Below the pieces are notes generated by a model. That model saw only the letters and a program-made list of their open reading frames with translations, made no database searches and was not told where the DNA came from. Shown here piece after piece: positions 50,634 through 58,305 of a stretch of 64,000 bases of DNA. Position 1 is the first letter of the stretch; each line of letters opens with the position of its first letter. This DNA is from HGM11368 sp051883455. Lineage in GTDB: Bacteria; Bacillota; Clostridia; Christensenellales; UBA3700. The translations under genes and the position numbers were made by a program. The stretch spans positions 62,001 through 126,000 of the forward strand of contig JBJETT010000008.1 of assembly GCA_051883455.1 (NCBI GenBank). Direction: 5' to 3'.

Positions 50634-50888
50634 TTATTCTATTTCTACTGAGGTTATGGCAGACTTAACACTCACTCCGTTCAATTTTCCCAGCTTTCCG
50701 CTGAGTGCCGATATATCCTCATTGCTACCCTTGACGATGACGCTTATCGTGTTGACGCCGTGTTCTTTGATAGGCACACCCATTCTGCCGACGATGATGT
50801 CGGCGTATTGACTGAGAAGGTCTTGCACCTTTTTCGCTTGCTCTTTGTCGGCTTGCAGTACTATACCGACAACTCCTATTCTTTGCAT
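50634..50888 (-). CDS. TM1266-family regulator-like protein (iron-only hydrogenase system)
   Basis: From the ATG at 50888, directly behind TTGGAGGG, the product is 84 residues: MQRIGVVGIVLQADKEQAKK, YADIIVGRMGVPIKEHGVNT, ISALSGKLGKLNGVSVKSAI. This ACT/NikR-C-like ferredoxin fold is the TM1266 family, usually found next to [FeFe]-hydrogenase maturation genes and presumed to sense a small molecule. Here it leads an ABC importer operon and no hydrogenase genes are visible in the window. A terminator-like hairpin immediately upstream of the ribosome site suggests control by attenuation. Confidence 0.82.
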   Translation of the reverse strand: MQRIGVVGIVLQADKEQAKKVQDLLSQYADIIVGRMGVPIKEHGVNTISVIVKGSNEDISALSGKLGKLNGVSVKSAITSVEIE

Positions 50889-51030
50889 ATTCCCTCCAAA
50901 AAAAATCTCCGCACGCCAAGGCGAACGGAGAAAACAATCCGATAATATTGTTGCTCTTACTCGCCGAACTAACGTTGATTTAGAATATCGTTTTGGTATC
51001 TTGCACGAGAACAAGTCCTCGTACATGATT
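50889..51030 (-). promoter_or_regulatory. Structured leader with attenuator-like terminator (class not recognised)
   Basis: The predicted RNA of about 140 nt contains a GTACGAG / CTCGTGC hairpin, an AACAAT / ATTGTT hairpin and, at 50907-50930, a CTCCG..CGCC / GGCG..CGGAG stem followed by T8 (50898-50905) directly before GGAGGG. A GGCGA segment upstream can pair with the TCGCC of the terminator, so alternative folds are possible. It matches none of the riboswitch classes I can recognise by eye. Confidence 0.55.
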
Positions 51031-51036
51031 GATTAT

Positions 51037-51065
51037 AATATATAATAGCTTAGGCGCTTTGTCAA
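51037..51065 (-). promoter_or_regulatory. Promoter of the TM1266-like/ABC operon
   Basis: Reverse strand perfect TTGACA (51060-51065), 17-nt spacer, TATATT (51037-51042). Confidence 0.75.
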
Positions 51066-51119
51066 GATATTTTTTGTCGCCTTTGGGAGATTTAGTCGTA
51101 CTTCAAAAGAATTTTATGA

Positions 51120-51300
51120 CAACCCTTCCACCACTTCGTGGTCTTTCTCACGGTGTAGATGCTAGTAAGACAAGGAGTACGCGGATTTTGTGCAGGGAGC
51201 ATACTCCTTGTATGTTACCAAACAAAAACGTAAGTTACGACGCTGTATTACGACGCATATCCGCCGTGAGACACCCTTCCCGAACACAAGAGGACGGCTT
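51120..51300 (+). repeat. 181-bp composite long-hairpin repeat, copy C
   Basis: Begins CAACCCTTCCACC and ends GAGGACGGCTT, as in copy D, and has exactly the same length. The inner region differs but keeps pairing: CTCACGG / CCGTGAG ends, TACG/CGTA and TTTTGT/ACAAAA arms, centre GAGCATAC...GTATGTT. The first module is a small ACCAC-TTC-GTGGT hairpin. Confidence 0.8.
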
Positions 51301-51416
51301 TTATAAGGATTAGATTCTCACGGACACAAAGTGTCCTCAGAATGACAAAACACACGAGATTGCCACGCTCGCTTTGCTCACTTTGCTAACGCAAAATGCA
51401 CGCACCGCAATGACAA
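51301..51416 (-). repeat. Repeat tail: GGACAC hairpin plus reverse GAGATTGCC...GCAATGAC unit
   Basis: The sequence TTATAAGGATTAGATTCTC, a GGACAC-AAA-GTGTCC hairpin and a GAGATTGCCACG...CGCAATGAC unit (51358-51416) continue with the same order as after copy D (54159-54265). No gene is supported from here to the terminator near 51460. Confidence 0.7.
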
Positions 51417-51459
51417 AAAGCCACACTCATCTAATAGCGCACAAATAGCATAGATAAAC

Positions 51460-51497
51460 AAATAAATAGGCAACTTCTCAATTAAGAAAAGTTGCCT
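51460..51497 (-). terminator. Intrinsic terminator of the S41 peptidase gene
   Basis: Reverse orientation: AGGCAACTT / AAGTTGCCT stem followed by a T-rich TATTTATTTG. Confidence 0.75.
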
Positions 51498-51518
51498 TTG
51501 ATGCGGTATTGTGATTTC

Positions 51519-52958
51519 TTAACCTTTGAGCACTGCCAACGCGCGTTTGACGTAAGGGTCCTTATTGTACTCGTCGGCAGGGAGCGTGATATAGTTGGCT
51601 TCCTCAGGGGTAAAGCCTACGCCGTGAATGCACTTGGTCCATTGCAAATTGCCGTTGTCGTCGTTGGTTGGCACGTAATAGTAGCCGTTGGTGATATAGA
51701 GGTAGTATTTGCCACCACTGAGCGGGAATACCTTTTGCGCAACGCCCTTGCCGTAGGTGGTGTTGCCTATGATAGTCGCGTTGTTGTAGTATTGCAATGC
51801 TCCTATGAGAGCTTCCGAACTCGATGCCGAGCCGTTGTTGCACAAAACCACGACTTCGAAGTCGTCTATGCTCTTGCCGAGATATACGGCGCTTAGATAT
51901 TCTCCGTCGTAGCCGTAATCCGACAAAGTGGTATAATAGGTTTCTTCAAATTTGCCGTTGCCCGTATTGGAGTTGAGCATGAGCAAAGGAAGCTCTCCGC
52001 TGCCCTCGTTTTTGACAAGGAACTTGGCGATATAGCCGAGAATATCCGCATCTCCGCCACCGTTGCCACGCAAGTCAAGTATGAGCTTGTTAGGGTGCGC
52101 CGGGTCTTGACGGAACTCTTGAACGCAGTTGTAAAAATCAAGGCATGCACTTTCGCTAAACTCAACCAACTTGATAAGTCCCGCTTTTTTGCCAGCAGCC
52201 TCGTCAATAACTCCGTCTATCGTGTCGCAAGAATAGTAGTAGGCGTATTTGCTCTCTACCATTTCTTTGACGATAAGATAGTCGTAATAATATGCGTCTT
52301 CCAGCGCCCCGTCCATCTTGACGGTTCTCACGCCGACTACACTGCTCGGTGCAGTAGTGAGCAAGGCTCTAAGGTTGGCGTAAGACATGTTCTCAACACG
52401 CGTCCACTCTTCGCCGTCAAGCGCGAGAGCGTAGAGTCTATCGCCAATCTCCATCTTGACGTTGTCACTCTCGGTAAGCTCTACTTTGACGTTTTCGTCG
52501 TTCCTTCTGACCTTTTGGTAAGCAAAGGCTTTGGCAGCAGGAGAATCGGGTATAACGAAACTTATCGAATGTCTATTGTATAGGTCGGTATTGACGTTGA
52601 AGCCCATAGACGGTCCCGTTTCTTGAGGCGTTGCCTCAACTATGCCTGTAAATTTGTCTACGCTACCCGTCACGGCTTGAGTGGCTATCTCTTGGAACTC
52701 CGACCAGGATATATCCTTGTAGTAGTATTTATCAAGCAACTTGTAGGCTTGAATGAGCATAGGCATATCACCGCTTATACCCATAGAGCTAGCGTAAAAT
52801 ACGCCGCTGACAAACATTGCAACCGCTAGCATAATCACCAAAACGGTAAACAAAATCGCTTTGCCTACCTTCTTTGGCTTTGGCTCGGGTTGTTCATTTG
52901 GCATCATCAAAGGCTGCTTATTTTGCTCCTCGGAAGCTTCTTGAAAAATATCGTCCAT
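51519..52958 (-). CDS. S41 family C-terminal processing peptidase
   Basis: The 479-residue product has a short cytoplasmic N-terminus, one membrane anchor (ILFTVLVIMLAVAMFVSGVF), a degenerate PDZ-like middle part (VKMEIGDRLYALALDGEEWT) and a tail-specific protease core: KLILDLRGNGGGDADILGYI, the nucleophile region VVLCNNGSASSSEALIGALQ (catalytic Ser) and GNTTYGKGVAQKVFPL (catalytic Lys). It should cleave exported proteins at the outer face of the membrane. Its ATG shares one base with the stop of the degenerate ABC ATPase gene (TAATG), so the two are made together. A GAGGAG site precedes it. Confidence 0.9.
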   Translation of the reverse strand: MDDIFQEASEEQNKQPLMMPNEQPEPKPKKVGKAILFTVLVIMLAVAMFVSGVFYASSMGISGDMPMLIQAYKLLDKYYYKDISWSEFQEIATQAVTGSVDKFTGIVEATPQETGPSMGFNVNTDLYNRHSISFVIPDSPAAKAFAYQKVRRNDENVKVELTESDNVKMEIGDRLYALALDGEEWTRVENMSYANLRALLTTAPSSVVGVRTVKMDGALEDAYYYDYLIVKEMVESKYAYYYSCDTIDGVIDEAAGKKAGLIKLVEFSESACLDFYNCVQEFRQDPAHPNKLILDLRGNGGGDADILGYIAKFLVKNEGSGELPLLMLNSNTGNGKFEETYYTTLSDYGYDGEYLSAVYLGKSIDDFEVVVLCNNGSASSSEALIGALQYYNNATIIGNTTYGKGVAQKVFPLSGGKYYLYITNGYYYVPTNDDNGNLQWTKCIHGVGFTPEEANYITLPADEYNKDPYVKRALAVLKG

Positions 52959-53848
52959 TATTCTCCTCTATCGGCTATATTGAATTGACTTGACGTATCA
53001 AAGTAATTATTGACGTCAATCTCTCCGTTTATCAATCTAATAGCCGTAATTTTTTTGTCTTGGTATATGTCGTCTATCGGCTTAGCGCAACGATAGAATT
53101 TGTCCTCTGTATCAATAAGCCATTCGCCATCTCTATTTCGCAAAATCGCTATCTCGGGCTCTCCGCCTCTAAGTAGCGCAGTGGCTACGTGCCTTGGATA
53201 AGAATCGTTTGCGATAGTATCTACAATCGAGCAACCACCCATAACGTAACATTTATTAGACAGCATAGTCGCTTCGGCAAGGTCGCTAGTCAGCCAAAGC
53301 ACGCTTTTGTCCTCTAGCAAGGAGCGTATGCGTTGCAAATACTCGTATCTATCCTCGCCCAAAACCGTGAGAGGATTGTCCGCCACGTATAGCGTGCGAC
53401 TTGGCGCTAATAGCCTAGCTAAGCTTACTTTGGCAAGTGATATATCGTCTATCGAAGATATCGGCGTATCGAGTAAGTCTGCAATCTCGGTGACCTCGGC
53501 TACTTTGTCTATCTCATCAAAGCTCTGTCCTCTGAGCGTAAGAGGCTCGATTAGACTTTCTCTAACCGTGGACTTGCGTCTATAGGAGTCTCTACCGAAG
53601 GTCATGCCGAAGTTGCGCTGTTGCAAAGACACAGCAGTCAAGTCTTGTCCATCCATGGTTATGCTACCGTTGCTTGGGCGCTCCAAACCGCATATCGTGC
53701 GTGCAAGATTGCTCTTGCCCGAGGCGCTCTCTCCCACTACTACGGTGACCGTATCCCTAGCTACTTGCATACTTACGCCCGTCAGCCCTACGTAGCCACC
53801 CGCATAGTTCATATCTACGTCTCGCAACGACAACAAAATATCTTCCAT
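52958..53848 (-). CDS. Degenerate ABC-type ATPase-like protein (probably catalytically impaired)
   Basis: The 296-residue protein has a MalK-like order of motifs but only Walker A is intact (GESASGKSN, 39-47). The Q-loop reads MTFGRDS without Gln, the LSGGQ signature is replaced by IDDISLAKV (133-141), Walker B is TLYVAD with Asn158 instead of the catalytic Glu, and the switch His is Ser188 (LTSD). About 90 residues follow, resembling an OB-like regulatory tail. It probably binds but does not hydrolyse ATP and has no permease partner. It is co-translated with the S41 peptidase. No ribosome site; the -10 lies 6 nt before the ATG. Confidence 0.75.
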   Translation of the reverse strand: MEDILLSLRDVDMNYAGGYVGLTGVSMQVARDTVTVVVGESASGKSNLARTICGLERPSNGSITMDGQDLTAVSLQQRNFGMTFGRDSYRRKSTVRESLIEPLTLRGQSFDEIDKVAEVTEIADLLDTPISSIDDISLAKVSLARLLAPSRTLYVADNPLTVLGEDRYEYLQRIRSLLEDKSVLWLTSDLAEATMLSNKCYVMGGCSIVDTIANDSYPRHVATALLRGGEPEIAILRNRDGEWLIDTEDKFYRCAKPIDDIYQDKKITAIRLINGEIDVNNYFDTSSQFNIADRGE

Positions 53849-53854
53849 ATTTTT

Positions 53855-53883
53855 ATTATATATTTATGTGTGAACAACTGCAA
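53855..53883 (-). promoter_or_regulatory. Promoter giving a leaderless mRNA for the ATPase-like gene
   Basis: Reverse strand TTGCAG (53878-53883), 17-nt spacer, TATAAT (53855-53860), then 6 nt to the ATG at 53848. Confidence 0.65.
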
Positions 53884-53977
53884 GTATTATTTTGGTAAAA
53901 TGTATAATACTTGAGTTTTGAAAATGCAAAAGAAAGTAACGTTTGTTGCACTCTCCCTAGAATATGATTAGAATTGA

Positions 53978-54158
53978 CAACCCTTCCACCGCCACCGCGG
54001 TCTTTCTTGCGGCATAGGTGCGAGTTAGGCAAGGAGAACGAGGATTGGGCGACAGGAGCATACTTCTTGTATGTGACTAAGCACAACCGCAAGTTCGACA
54101 AAGCATAACGAAGTAGATATGCCGCAAGACCACCTTCCCGAACACATGAGGACGGCTT
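53978..54158 (+). repeat. 181-bp composite long-hairpin repeat, copy D
   Basis: Matches the reverse complement of 26427-26607 with 7 differences. Core bounded by CTTGCGGCAT / ATGCCGCAAG; first module ACCGC-CACC-GCGGT; centre GAGCATAC...GTATGTGAC. Confidence 0.85.
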
Positions 54159-54300
54159 TTATAAGGATTAGATTCTCACGGACACAAAGTGTCCTCTGAA
54201 TGACAAAATACACGAGATTGCCATGCTACGTCTTTGCTAGCGCAAAATGCACTGGGCGCAATGACAATATGTCTCCACCGCAATGACAAGGATATTATTG
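54159..54300 (-). repeat. Repeat tail after copy D
   Basis: Same order as at 51301-51416: a TTATAAGGATTAG block, GGACAC-AAA-GTGTCC hairpin, GAGATTGCC...GCAATGAC unit (54214-54265), then short CGCAATGACA repeats. Confidence 0.65.
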
Positions 54301-54304
54301 CAAT

Positions 54305-54339
54305 GACAAAAGAAGAACCGACCGCAAAGTGCAGTCGGT
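54305..54339 (-). terminator. Intrinsic terminator of thiT
   Basis: Reverse orientation: ACCGAC / GTCGGT stem (partly extended by TGC/GCG) followed by TTCTTCTTTTG. Confidence 0.65.
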
Positions 54340-54377
54340 CTTGTTGTTTAATACGTAATTATGCTTAGATAATTTGA

Positions 54378-55328
54378 TTAAGCCTCGGTGGCTACGCTAT
54401 CTTGAGCCTTATATAGCTTAGGCAAGGTATTTGCCTTATTCATAACGCCGAAGATTTGGCTTATCATAGCTTTGCTAGCAAGAAGTGCCAAGCCGCAACC
54501 GAGAGTAATTGCTCCGTCAGGGAATACGTAGAGCGCGTTGTATGCAAGCGAATATACCCACGGATTGCTAAAGCCGTAGTCGGCTGCGTATTCTCCAAAA
54601 TATACGGCTCCCGATACGAGGTGGCAGAGATATCTTGCAACAACGGCAACGAGCACACCGATTGCAAATGCAGGAAGAGCCTTGAGCTTATCACGCATAA
54701 TTCCAGCCAAGAGCCCTACCATACCGAATGCTAGCGGATAGTCTAGCAAAAATTGGATTGGGTGTACTATCCATGGGTCTTGCACTGCTTGCAAAATACC
54801 GTAGACAAGCCCGCACACAACGCCCTTCTTAGGTCCAAACATATAGCTGTATAGAGCGATAGGAAGAAGCGAAGCAAGCGTAATGGAGCCGCCGTATGGG
54901 GCTTTGAATACTCTAACGTAAGAAAGACCAAACGCCATTGCCACGCAAATCGCCGCATACACTACGCTGAGAGTGTGCTCTTTGCTATTGACGCTAGCTT
55001 TGCGGTCTATCATAACGGCAAGGATTACTACTGCAAGCACGACTACCGCAAAAATACCTATGAGCAAAGCTTGGTACTTTTGAGAATACTCACCGTCTTT
55101 GGACGTCTGTACGACGAAGTAAATCGCCACGGCAACCGCATAGGCAAGAACCGTTGCCAAAGCTACCAAAGAAAACTTTTTGAAGTAGTCCTTGCGCAAA
55201 AGTCCGATGACCACGCCTGCAACAACCAACGCTGCCAAAAGTATGAGCGCAACGGAGAGAATGATTCCTCTATCGGAATCGAAGTTGAAATAGTTGGTAA
55301 ACCCTGCTGCTAAAACAAAATTTGCCAT
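54378..55328 (-). CDS. thiT: Thiamine ECF transporter S component (ThiT) with N-terminal extension
   Basis: The 316-residue membrane protein contains the ThiT core from about residue 115 on: GGSITLASLLPIALYSYMFG, GVVCGLVYGILQAVQDPWIV, HPIQFLLDYPLAFGMVGLLA and ARYLCHLVSGAVYFGEYA, which hold the thiamine-binding aromatic and acidic positions. The first about 110 residues add about three extra membrane helices not present in ordinary ThiT (about 190 residues). It binds thiamine for an energy-coupling-factor transporter; the ECF ATPases must be elsewhere. A TPP riboswitch precedes it, and its ribosome site is inside the switch terminator. Confidence 0.92.
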   Translation of the reverse strand: MANFVLAAGFTNYFNFDSDRGIILSVALILLAALVVAGVVIGLLRKDYFKKFSLVALATVLAYAVAVAIYFVVQTSKDGEYSQKYQALLIGIFAVVVLAVVILAVMIDRKASVNSKEHTLSVVYAAICVAMAFGLSYVRVFKAPYGGSITLASLLPIALYSYMFGPKKGVVCGLVYGILQAVQDPWIVHPIQFLLDYPLAFGMVGLLAGIMRDKLKALPAFAIGVLVAVVARYLCHLVSGAVYFGEYAADYGFSNPWVYSLAYNALYVFPDGAITLGCGLALLASKAMISQIFGVMNKANTLPKLYKAQDSVATEA

Positions 55329-55351
55329 AAAAAAACTCCTTAGCTAAGGAG
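55329..55351 (-). terminator. Riboswitch-controlled terminator that also contains the ribosome site
   Basis: Reverse orientation: the 16-nt palindrome CTCCTTAGCTAAGGAG followed by T7 and then the ATG. AAGGAG is the 3' arm, so one hairpin can block both transcription and translation. Confidence 0.75.
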
Positions 55352-55377
55352 AACTTTAGGGAAAACATTGAAGATTT

Positions 55378-55454
55378 TGCTTCCTTTCACGAGTGCTAAC
55401 TCGACCAAGTTCAAAGGGTATCATCTCAGCTACTTGCGTAGCACCCCTAGCCGA
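55378..55454 (-). promoter_or_regulatory. TPP riboswitch (THI element) upstream of thiT
   Basis: The reverse strand reads AGGGGTGCTACGC, AGTAGCTGAGATGA, ACCCTTTGAAC and ends GAAAGGAAGC. The GGGGTGC, CTGAGA and ACCCTTTGAAC blocks are the conserved P2/J and pyrophosphate-sensor parts of the thiamine pyrophosphate aptamer. When TPP is bound, the downstream terminator should form and switch off thiT. Confidence 0.95.
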
Positions 55455-55459
55455 TATAA

Positions 55460-55488
55460 GTATAAAACTACCCACAGGTATTGTCAAC
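55460..55488 (-). promoter_or_regulatory. Promoter of the TPP riboswitch-thiT transcript
   Basis: Reverse strand perfect TTGACA (55483-55488), 17-nt spacer, TATACT (55460-55465). Confidence 0.85.
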
Positions 55489-55525
55489 AAAAAACGTCGA
55501 AAAAGTCGATACGTGTCGAAAAAAT

Positions 55526-56266
55526 TTATTTTTGAAAAACAAACAAATACTCGTGAGCAAGCAATAGAAAATTGTACTTGATACTGTTGGTTTTCCAATA
55601 TCCCGTCGCTTTGCAATTGTGTTGCTCTTTGATTATTATTTCTTTTGTTTTGAAGCCTACCATTTCGAAAATTCTCATTGTTTCGAAAGCAAGTGGTTGA
55701 ACCATACCCTTTTTGCGTATATCTCCCATAAGGATAGCACAGTATTTACCCTTTTTTAGCACTCTAAAACACTCGTCCGCGACTTTGCCAATTTCAAATA
55801 AAAATTCTTTCATTGGCATACGCGACATGTCGCCTTCTAAATCTTCGCTATAATGAATAATATCGGCATACGGTGGGTGCGTGCAAATAAGGTCTATCGA
55901 ATTGTTGGCGATATATGAAAGCTTGCGCGCATCGCCTCGCATTATTTCGATTTTTGGATTATATTCACACTCAAAATTCAATTTAACTTTAGTGCTCTCG
56001 AGTGCATTCGGGTTAATATCTATACCGATAAAATTTCTATTCGTTAGTTTTGCTTCAACGGCGGTAGTTCCCCCACCTACGAACTGATCTAAAACGGTAT
56101 CGCCCTCTTTTGAGTAGCGTAAAATAACGTTTCTCGGAATATACGGAGACCAATTGCCACGATATTTGGCATCGTGTGTCGCCCACTTTCCACGATCGGG
56201 AAAAGACCAAACGGTATTGGTTTCAAGTTGAAAATTTTCGGGTTGTAAAGGGATGTTCTTGCTCAT
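55526..56266 (-). CDS. DNA methyltransferase, beta class (DpnA-like)
   Basis: The 246-residue enzyme has the beta-class order: target-side motif LICTHPPYADIIHYSEDLEG (motif IV, HPPY) after the SAM-binding motif I DQFVGGGTTAVEAKLTNRNF that starts the Rossmann part. It follows the restriction enzyme gene by 1 nt. In DpnII-type systems a second, DpnA-like methylase protects single-stranded GATC DNA during uptake; gene order here is M-R-A. The sequence DPPY is varied to HPPY. It could also methylate a different adenine or cytosine target; the pairing with DpnII is context. Confidence 0.85.
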   Translation of the reverse strand: MSKNIPLQPENFQLETNTVWSFPDRGKWATHDAKYRGNWSPYIPRNVILRYSKEGDTVLDQFVGGGTTAVEAKLTNRNFIGIDINPNALESTKVKLNFECEYNPKIEIMRGDARKLSYIANNSIDLICTHPPYADIIHYSEDLEGDMSRMPMKEFLFEIGKVADECFRVLKKGKYCAILMGDIRKKGMVQPLAFETMRIFEMVGFKTKEIIIKEQHNCKATGYWKTNSIKYNFLLLAHEYLFVFQK

Positions 56267-56267
56267 A

Positions 56268-57197
56268 TTAATCCGTAAAAATTGTATTAATTATTTCTTC
56301 TAAAACACCATTCTTCATCATTTTATAGTTCAATAAGTAATCCAAATGTCTAAATCCTTTTCTCAATTGATTAGTTGTTTCTTTCCAACATTTTCCATCT
56401 GTGATTAATGCAAATCTTATGTTATTGTTTTTTAAGTTTGCTTGTCTAGTGATATAAGAATCTATTATTTCTTCAGGCTTTGAACCGGTTCCATTGAAAA
56501 AATTAACTTCTATATTTAGGCAAATATTATTTTTGATCAGTATAAAATCTGCTTTTCTATTTGCAATATCCTCTGAAATATCAATTCCTTTTGATTTTAA
56601 GGTCTTAAACTTCTTTTGAGTTATTATTTCTATATCGTATTTTGAACAAATATCCCGTATCATTGGCTCGCATGCCAATTCAAATGCTTTTCCTCCTCGG
56701 TTTTTTCGCCCATTTGAGTCCATTCCAACAAGCACTCCAACTATATAATCAATAGTACTTTTTTCTACAAGATTTTGAAAAAGATTTTTTAATCCCATTT
56801 GTTTGAAAAAATCTAAATAATTTTCAATCTCGTATTTCTCTAATTTACCGTTACAATAAAAAGTGTACTGCTGTGAATCTTCGCTATCTAATTCCGTTCC
56901 AACAATCCGCAACCGACCTTCATTTTTCGTAACTTTTTTCCTTTCATTCTTTGACAATGCAAATAAAAATGGAAAGACATTGACAACTGTTGGTATTCTT
57001 ATTAATAATTCAACAAATGTTTTATCAAAATCTTCTTTCTTACCTATAAGAGCATCCAATGCGTGTAATTCTATATTATACTTATTAAATCCAGCTACAT
57101 TCGTCCAATCGACATAGTAATTAAATCCACGATTTGTCTCCAACAAGTGCTCTTCAAACATTGCTATTTTTTCTTCTATTGATTTGTCTAAGTACAT
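56268..57197 (-). CDS. DpnII-type restriction endonuclease (GATC)
   Basis: The 309-residue product matches the DpnII/MboI endonuclease family in feature order: an N-terminal helical part (FEEHLLETNRGFNYYVDWTN), NVFPFLFALSKNERKKV, and a catalytic PD-(D/E)XK core where GGKAFELACEPMIRDIC is followed by ANRKADFILIKNNICLNIEV (Asp and E-V acid/lysine region) and NFFNGTGSKPEEIIDSYITR. It would cut unmodified GATC. The gene is very A/T-rich compared with its neighbours, a usual sign of transfer. An AAGGAG site precedes the ATG; the stop lies 1 nt before the second methylase. Confidence 0.88.
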   Translation of the reverse strand: MYLDKSIEEKIAMFEEHLLETNRGFNYYVDWTNVAGFNKYNIELHALDALIGKKEDFDKTFVELLIRIPTVVNVFPFLFALSKNERKKVTKNEGRLRIVGTELDSEDSQQYTFYCNGKLEKYEIENYLDFFKQMGLKNLFQNLVEKSTIDYIVGVLVGMDSNGRKNRGGKAFELACEPMIRDICSKYDIEIITQKKFKTLKSKGIDISEDIANRKADFILIKNNICLNIEVNFFNGTGSKPEEIIDSYITRQANLKNNNIRFALITDGKCWKETTNQLRKGFRHLDYLLNYKMMKNGVLEEIINTIFTD

Positions 57198-57206
57198 AAG
57201 CTCTCC

Positions 57207-58274
57207 TTAATTGCAAATAAGCAATTCGTTTATCTTTCCGCGTTTATCGCCGTTGCTGTTGATTGCTCGACTGGCTTCTACACGTTTGATTTTATAGTTT
57301 TTGTATAGATCGTCGAAGAAATTATCTTCTTCTTTGACGTTTTTGGGGTCGGAATTGCTAAGCACAATTTTTGCCCCCGAAAGGTTGATTTCGTCGACAA
57401 ACTCAGCGAGTCTAATTTGCTCGTTATCGTCAAAAACGTCTGTGTTGTATGCCGTAAAGCCCGAAGTCTCGGAAATAGGACGATACGGCGGATCGATATA
57501 GACAAAAGTGTTGTTATCAATAAACGACTTTGACAGCGAATAATCACCGCATACAATCGTAACGTTTTGCAAGGCTTCGTGAATATTACGCAAATTTTCT
57601 TCGTCACAAATAGTCGGGTTTTTGTATGCCCCCATAGGTACGTTGAATTGTCCTTTTTTATTTACACGATATAGACCGTTAAAACACGTTTTGTTTAAGA
57701 AAATAAACTGTGCCGCTTTGTCAGTTGCCGTTTCTTCTTTCAAAACAGTGTCGTTAAACTTGTCGCGGACGGTATAATAGAAATACTTTCTTCCATTGTC
57801 GTCCATTGGCAAATAAAACATTTGCATTTCGTTAAGCTTGTCAATCAAATTATCTACGTCGTTCTTGACTACTTGATACGCATTGATAAGTTCGGCGTTG
57901 ATATCGCTTATATAAAGTTCTTCAAAATCATACTTGGAAAGGATGCTAAAAAACAACGCACCGCCACCCACCATAGGCTCGGCATATTTAGTCAAAACTC
58001 TTTCTCCATCCGTCGGCAACAACTTTTCTATTTCGCCCACGAGTTGACCTTTTCCCCCAACCCATTTTACAAACGGCTTGAGCGTAACGGCTTTTTGTTT
58101 TTCATATCTAACGGAGCGTTTATCAATAGGCTTTTCGGCATTACTAGGTATAATCCACATATTGCCCACCATCATTGCACCGTTAATTCTATTTTCACTG
58201 CACAATACGGAAACGCGCCTTTGAGATATATTCCATTTTTCAGCGGCTTCTTTTGCAGAGATAAAACTTAGCAT
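57207..58274 (-). CDS. Dam/DpnM-type adenine methyltransferase with N-terminal HTH domain
   Basis: The 355-residue protein joins a small helix-turn-helix (residues 1-60: SAKEAAEKWNISQRRVSVLC, MMVGNMWIIPSNAEKPIDKR, a MerR/excisionase-like fold) to a complete D12-class methylase (KPFVKWVGGKGQLVGEIEKL motif I; YIDPPYRPISETSGF motif IV). The methylase modifies adenine in GATC and protects the host. The N-terminal domain probably binds its own promoter, where an inverted repeat is present; M.DpnII itself lacks such a domain. A GAGGTAAC site and a TTGCTA-17-TATAAT promoter precede it. First gene of the three-gene system. Confidence 0.88.
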   Translation of the reverse strand: MLSFISAKEAAEKWNISQRRVSVLCSENRINGAMMVGNMWIIPSNAEKPIDKRSVRYEKQKAVTLKPFVKWVGGKGQLVGEIEKLLPTDGERVLTKYAEPMVGGGALFFSILSKYDFEELYISDINAELINAYQVVKNDVDNLIDKLNEMQMFYLPMDDNGRKYFYYTVRDKFNDTVLKEETATDKAAQFIFLNKTCFNGLYRVNKKGQFNVPMGAYKNPTICDEENLRNIHEALQNVTIVCGDYSLSKSFIDNNTFVYIDPPYRPISETSGFTAYNTDVFDDNEQIRLAEFVDEINLSGAKIVLSNSDPKNVKEEDNFFDDLYKNYKIKRVEASRAINSNGDKRGKINELLICN

Positions 58275-58305
58275 ATTGTTACCTCATATCGTCTATCTTG
58301 AATTA

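Noticed and set aside
50889..51026. In-frame 46-codon N-terminal extension of the TM1266-like gene
   Set aside because: It covers the leader hairpins, has no ribosome site, and the family starts at the ATG at 50888 behind GGAGGG.
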